From an uncultured Muribaculaceae bacterium (lineage in GTDB: Bacteria; Bacteroidota; Bacteroidia; Bacteroidales; Muribaculaceae), in assembly GCA_910583675.1 (NCBI GenBank), contig CAJTYH010000004.1, forward strand, positions 1 through 64,000: a stretch of 64,000 nt of DNA, read 5' to 3'. The notes beneath the pieces are model-generated. The model did not search any database. It saw only the letters and a program-made list of their open reading frames with translations, and was not told where the DNA came from. Both the position numbers and the translations under genes were made by a program. Shown in pieces: positions 62,836-64,000 of this stretch; the stretch's first letter is position 1; every line of letters begins with the position of its first letter.

Positions 62836-62842
62836 TACCGGG

Positions 62843-63346
62843 ATGGACAACTTTGTAGCAATCGACGTAGAAACGGCCAACAACCACCCAGAGAGCATCT
62901 GTGCCATAGGGGCAGTGAAAGTGGTTTCAGGAACGATCGCAGACAGGTTCTATGAACTCGTAAAACCGGAACCCGAATACTATTTCCGTCATTTTACCGA
63001 AAACATCCATGGTATCAGCCGTCAGATGACCGAAGACTCCCCTACGTTCGACGTGGTGTGGCACCGCTTAAGCCCCATGATCGGCAAACTCCCGTTGGTC
63101 GCCCACAACAAGGCTTTTGACGAGAAATGCATAAGAGCCGCCCACAGGGTATACCGCATGGACTACCCCGATTATCCTTTCCTGTGCACGCTGATGACTG
63201 CACGCCGCACCATACCGCGCACCCTATGCCCGTCATTCTCCCTTCCGTGCCTCTGCGACTTTCTGGGCATACCCTTCTATAATCATCATAATGCGCTCGC
63301 CGACGCAGAGGCATGCGCGAAAATAGCAATGGCACTAATAAAATGA
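62843..63346 (+). CDS. DEDDh 3'-5' exonuclease (DnaQ-like)
   Basis: A 167-residue single-domain exonuclease of the DnaQ/RNase T fold. Exo I is FVAIDVETANNHPESICAIG, Exo II HNKAFDEKCI (about 97-106), and Exo III ends in HHNALADAEACAKI with the His and final Asp of the DEDDh class. A NIHGIS motif lies near residue 57. I chose ATG 62843, since the earlier start overlaps ispH. It overlaps the following lipoprotein gene by 4 bases (ATGA). It may act as a proofreading subunit or in repair. Confidence 0.92.
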   Translation: MDNFVAIDVETANNHPESICAIGAVKVVSGTIADRFYELVKPEPEYYFRHFTENIHGISRQMTEDSPTFDVVWHRLSPMIGKLPLVAHNKAFDEKCIRAAHRVYRMDYPDYPFLCTLMTARRTIPRTLCPSFSLPCLCDFLGIPFYNHHNALADAEACAKIAMALIK

Positions 63347-63672
63347 TACTACCATACCACCACATATCGGCCAAAACGCTGCTGATAGCCGGCATATTAT
63401 CACTATACATGGCCTCCATCGGATGCTCCGACAACAGGGAGACAAAGGAAAACATCGACGGAGCATCCCGTATGGGACATGAACGCGCACTTGAACTGAA
63501 AGCCACTACCACGCTTGACACCTTGCGGATAGAGTCAATTTTGATCGACGTGCGCGAGCGTGAGCACCGGCTCCGAGCAAAAGGCCATGATCGCATAGCC
63601 GACGCTTACATAAAAGCCTTCCTCTCAACACTTGACTCCGTAAATCCATCCCTTGCCGCAGAACTTCGATAA
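63343..63672 (+). CDS. Small lipoprotein, unknown
   Basis: A 109-residue protein with a lipoprotein signal peptide (about 1-28, LSLYMASIGC as lipobox), and a helical, charged mature part (RIESILIDVREREHRLRAKG). I chose ATG 63343, overlapping the exonuclease stop by ATGA, over the longer reading from 63313. No family recognised. Confidence 0.78.
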   Translation: MILPYHHISAKTLLIAGILSLYMASIGCSDNRETKENIDGASRMGHERALELKATTTLDTLRIESILIDVREREHRLRAKGHDRIADAYIKAFLSTLDSVNPSLAAELR

Positions 63673-63736
63673 GCAACGACAGGACATCCTCACCTCGCAT
63701 TTTTTTGATCAGAATAATCCTATCCTTTTATTCCAT

Positions 63737-64000
63737 ATGACCGTAAACCTGAGAATACATATGATAAGCGCACTTGCATGCCTACCCCTCATGGCATGCA
63801 ACAACGACATTTTTGTCGAAGACAGCTCTCCATCGCAGAATGAAGTGGAAATAGAGGGGGACGGAGGCACATGCTCCATCGAAATAAAAACCAAAGCGCT
63901 CAAAGACATATATGTAAGTTCCGGCGACAGCTACAATACGCAGACAACCTACTATGACCGGCAAGGCAACCCCTTGGAGGACAACTACACTATAACCGAA
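63737..64000 (+). CDS. Lipoprotein, cut by the window end
   Basis: The first 88 codons of a gene that runs past base 64000 without a stop. A lipoprotein signal peptide is visible (ISALACLPLMAC as lipobox, about residues 10-21). The mature part starts beta-rich, with EVEIEGDGGTCSIEIKTKALKD, a pattern like the BACON/Ig-type opening of Bacteroidetes surface lipoproteins. It lies 64 bases after the small lipoprotein. Further function cannot be told from this fragment. Confidence 0.7.
   Translation, partial: MTVNLRIHMISALACLPLMACNNDIFVEDSSPSQNEVEIEGDGGTCSIEIKTKALKDIYVSSGDSYNTQTTYYDRQGNPLEDNYTITE

Overview
The window reads as a chromosome segment of a Bacteroidales bacterium, most likely a gut Muribaculaceae-like genus (inference). 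The evidence is a complete Bacteroides aerotolerance (moxR-DUF58-bat) operon, a porQ gene of the type IX secretion system, type III glutamine synthetase, LL-diaminopimelate aminotransferase, a GH27 enzyme with a SusB-era style multidomain layout, HU-like proteins, and promoters that fit the Bacteroidetes -7 consensus TAnnTTTG. No tRNA, rRNA, insertion sequence, phage integrase or CRISPR array was seen.

Left edge (1-9.2 kb): ten tightly packed plus-strand genes. The first three resemble the type VI secretion baseplate subunits TssK, TssE and TssF of the Bacteroidetes (subtype iii) kind. Two small unknown proteins follow, one membrane-prone and one coiled with a glycine-rich tail. Then comes a phosphosignalling block: a double zinc-ribbon protein with a degenerate FHA domain, a small unknown protein, a pseudokinase fused to an intact FHA domain, a complete transmembrane Ser/Thr kinase and a secreted WG-repeat protein. 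The locus must continue upstream of base 1. This is the most unusual part of the window.

9.4-28.9 kb: mixed housekeeping and accessory genes. They are a CBS/CorC membrane protein, a dienelactone-hydrolase-like enzyme with a cysteine nucleophile, a Gfo/Idh oxidoreductase, a VOC protein, a DUF1349 lectin-like protein, a LuxR-type regulator, dnaK, an ECF sigma factor, a GH27 alpha-galactosidase, folC, a pair of short chromate transporters, glmS, two family 2 glycosyltransferases, a universal stress protein and a small HTH protein.

29.2-38.0 kb (minus strand): the eight-gene aerotolerance operon in the order moxR, DUF58, DUF4381-like, batA, batB, batC, batD, batE. Directly before it in the same direction lie an HU protein and a membrane protein joining an HU-like domain to a LysM domain.

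39.7-46 kb (minus strand): a FeoB-associated Cys-rich peptide, topB, a small secreted protein, mazG, and dsbD with a stand-alone paralogue of its N-terminal domain.

46.1-52.3 kb (plus strand): dCMP deaminase, a C-terminal processing protease, 5-formyl-THF cyclo-ligase, an ABC-F ATPase and a secreted leucine-rich-repeat protein.

52.5-59.8 kb (minus strand): nitrogen and diaminopimelate metabolism, with a large PurF-like amidotransferase, glnN, dapL and dapF, then an unknown exported protein.

60.1-64 kb (plus strand): porQ-cmk-ispH, a DEDDh exonuclease, a small lipoprotein and a lipoprotein gene cut by the window end. Functions are assigned from residues and motifs read by eye; no database search was possible.
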